Positions 5,481 to 5,603 of a stretch of 5,603 nucleotides of DNA are shown here, piece after piece. The first letter of the stretch is position 1; each line of letters starts with the position of its first letter. Under the pieces are notes generated by a model. It was not told the origin of the DNA. It searched no databases and saw only the letters and a program-made list of their open reading frames with translations. The stretch is from Bacteroidota bacterium (GTDB taxonomy: Bacteria; Bacteroidota; Bacteroidia; Chitinophagales; Chitinophagaceae). Where the stretch lies: the NCBI GenBank assembly GCA_947461015.1, contig CANHIR010000125.1, positions 1-5,603 on the forward strand. Reading direction: 5' to 3'. Both the position numbers and the translations under genes were made by a program.

Positions 5481-5603
5481 TTAAGCCTTCACTGATTGTA
5501 CTAAAGCTTTGAAAGTAGCTGGCTCGTTCATTGCTAAATCGGCCAATACTTTACGGTTCAAATCAGAACCTTTCTTAGCTAGTAAGTTAATGAATTGGCT
5601 ATA
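5481..5603 (-). CDS. rplT: 50S ribosomal protein L20, C-terminal part (cut by window edge)
   Basis: Forty residues and the stop codon are visible; the N-terminal two thirds lie beyond the right edge. L20 binds 23S rRNA and is needed early in large-subunit assembly; in some bacteria it also represses its own operon. The visible part begins [19 protein letters not shown] and continues through [16 protein letters not shown], the conserved C-terminal domain of L20 (family form YSxFINGLxxAxIxLNRKxLADLAxxDPxAF). The reading frame is open to the edge. The gene is normally last in an infC-rpmI-rplT operon, and the strong terminator at 5428-5460 agrees with that, but infC and rpmI are not in the window. 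Confidence 0.95.
   Translation of the reverse strand, partial: YSQFINLLAKKGSDLNRKVLADLAMNEPATFKALVQSVKA

Overview
This window looks like ordinary chromosomal core sequence from a low-GC member of the Bacteroidota, probably near Chitinophagaceae/Sphingobacteriia. Three things suggest this: the protein flavours (a 386-residue Lgt variant, a ~480-residue arginine decarboxylase, zinc-free type B L31), the lack of Shine-Dalgarno sequences before the starts, and promoter elements of the Bacteroidota form TTTG-N20-TAnnTTTG. The placement below phylum level is an inference from protein resemblance. I see no mobile element, CRISPR array, tRNA or rRNA.

All eight genes lie on the minus strand, so transcription runs from the right edge to the left. 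In that order they are: the end of rplT (ribosomal protein L20, cut by the right edge) with a strong terminator; speA (arginine decarboxylase) with its own terminator; a bacilliredoxin of the BrxA/BrxB (YphP/YqiW) family with a clear promoter and terminator; lgt and yajQ, only 10 bases apart and probably co-transcribed; rpmE2 (type B L31) with its own promoter and terminator; bshB1 (bacillithiol deacetylase); and the first 73 codons of aguB (N-carbamoylputrescine amidase, cut by the left edge).

Two pathways appear in pieces. Arginine decarboxylase and N-carbamoylputrescine amidase are the first and last steps of the agmatine route from arginine to putrescine; the middle enzyme, agmatine deiminase, is not in the window. 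BshB1 makes the thiol bacillithiol, and bacilliredoxin removes bacillithiol from oxidised proteins. The other genes serve translation (rplT, rpmE2), lipoprotein maturation (lgt) and an uncertain nucleotide-binding role (yajQ).

No intergenic stretch is longer than about 150 bases. Those gaps hold four minus-strand terminators and two matching promoters (before the bacilliredoxin gene and rpmE2), plus weaker promoter candidates. I found no clearly new biological system. The points most worth checking are the extra cysteine in the bacilliredoxin, the replaced canonical residues in Lgt, and the repeat structure around the rpmE2 promoter.
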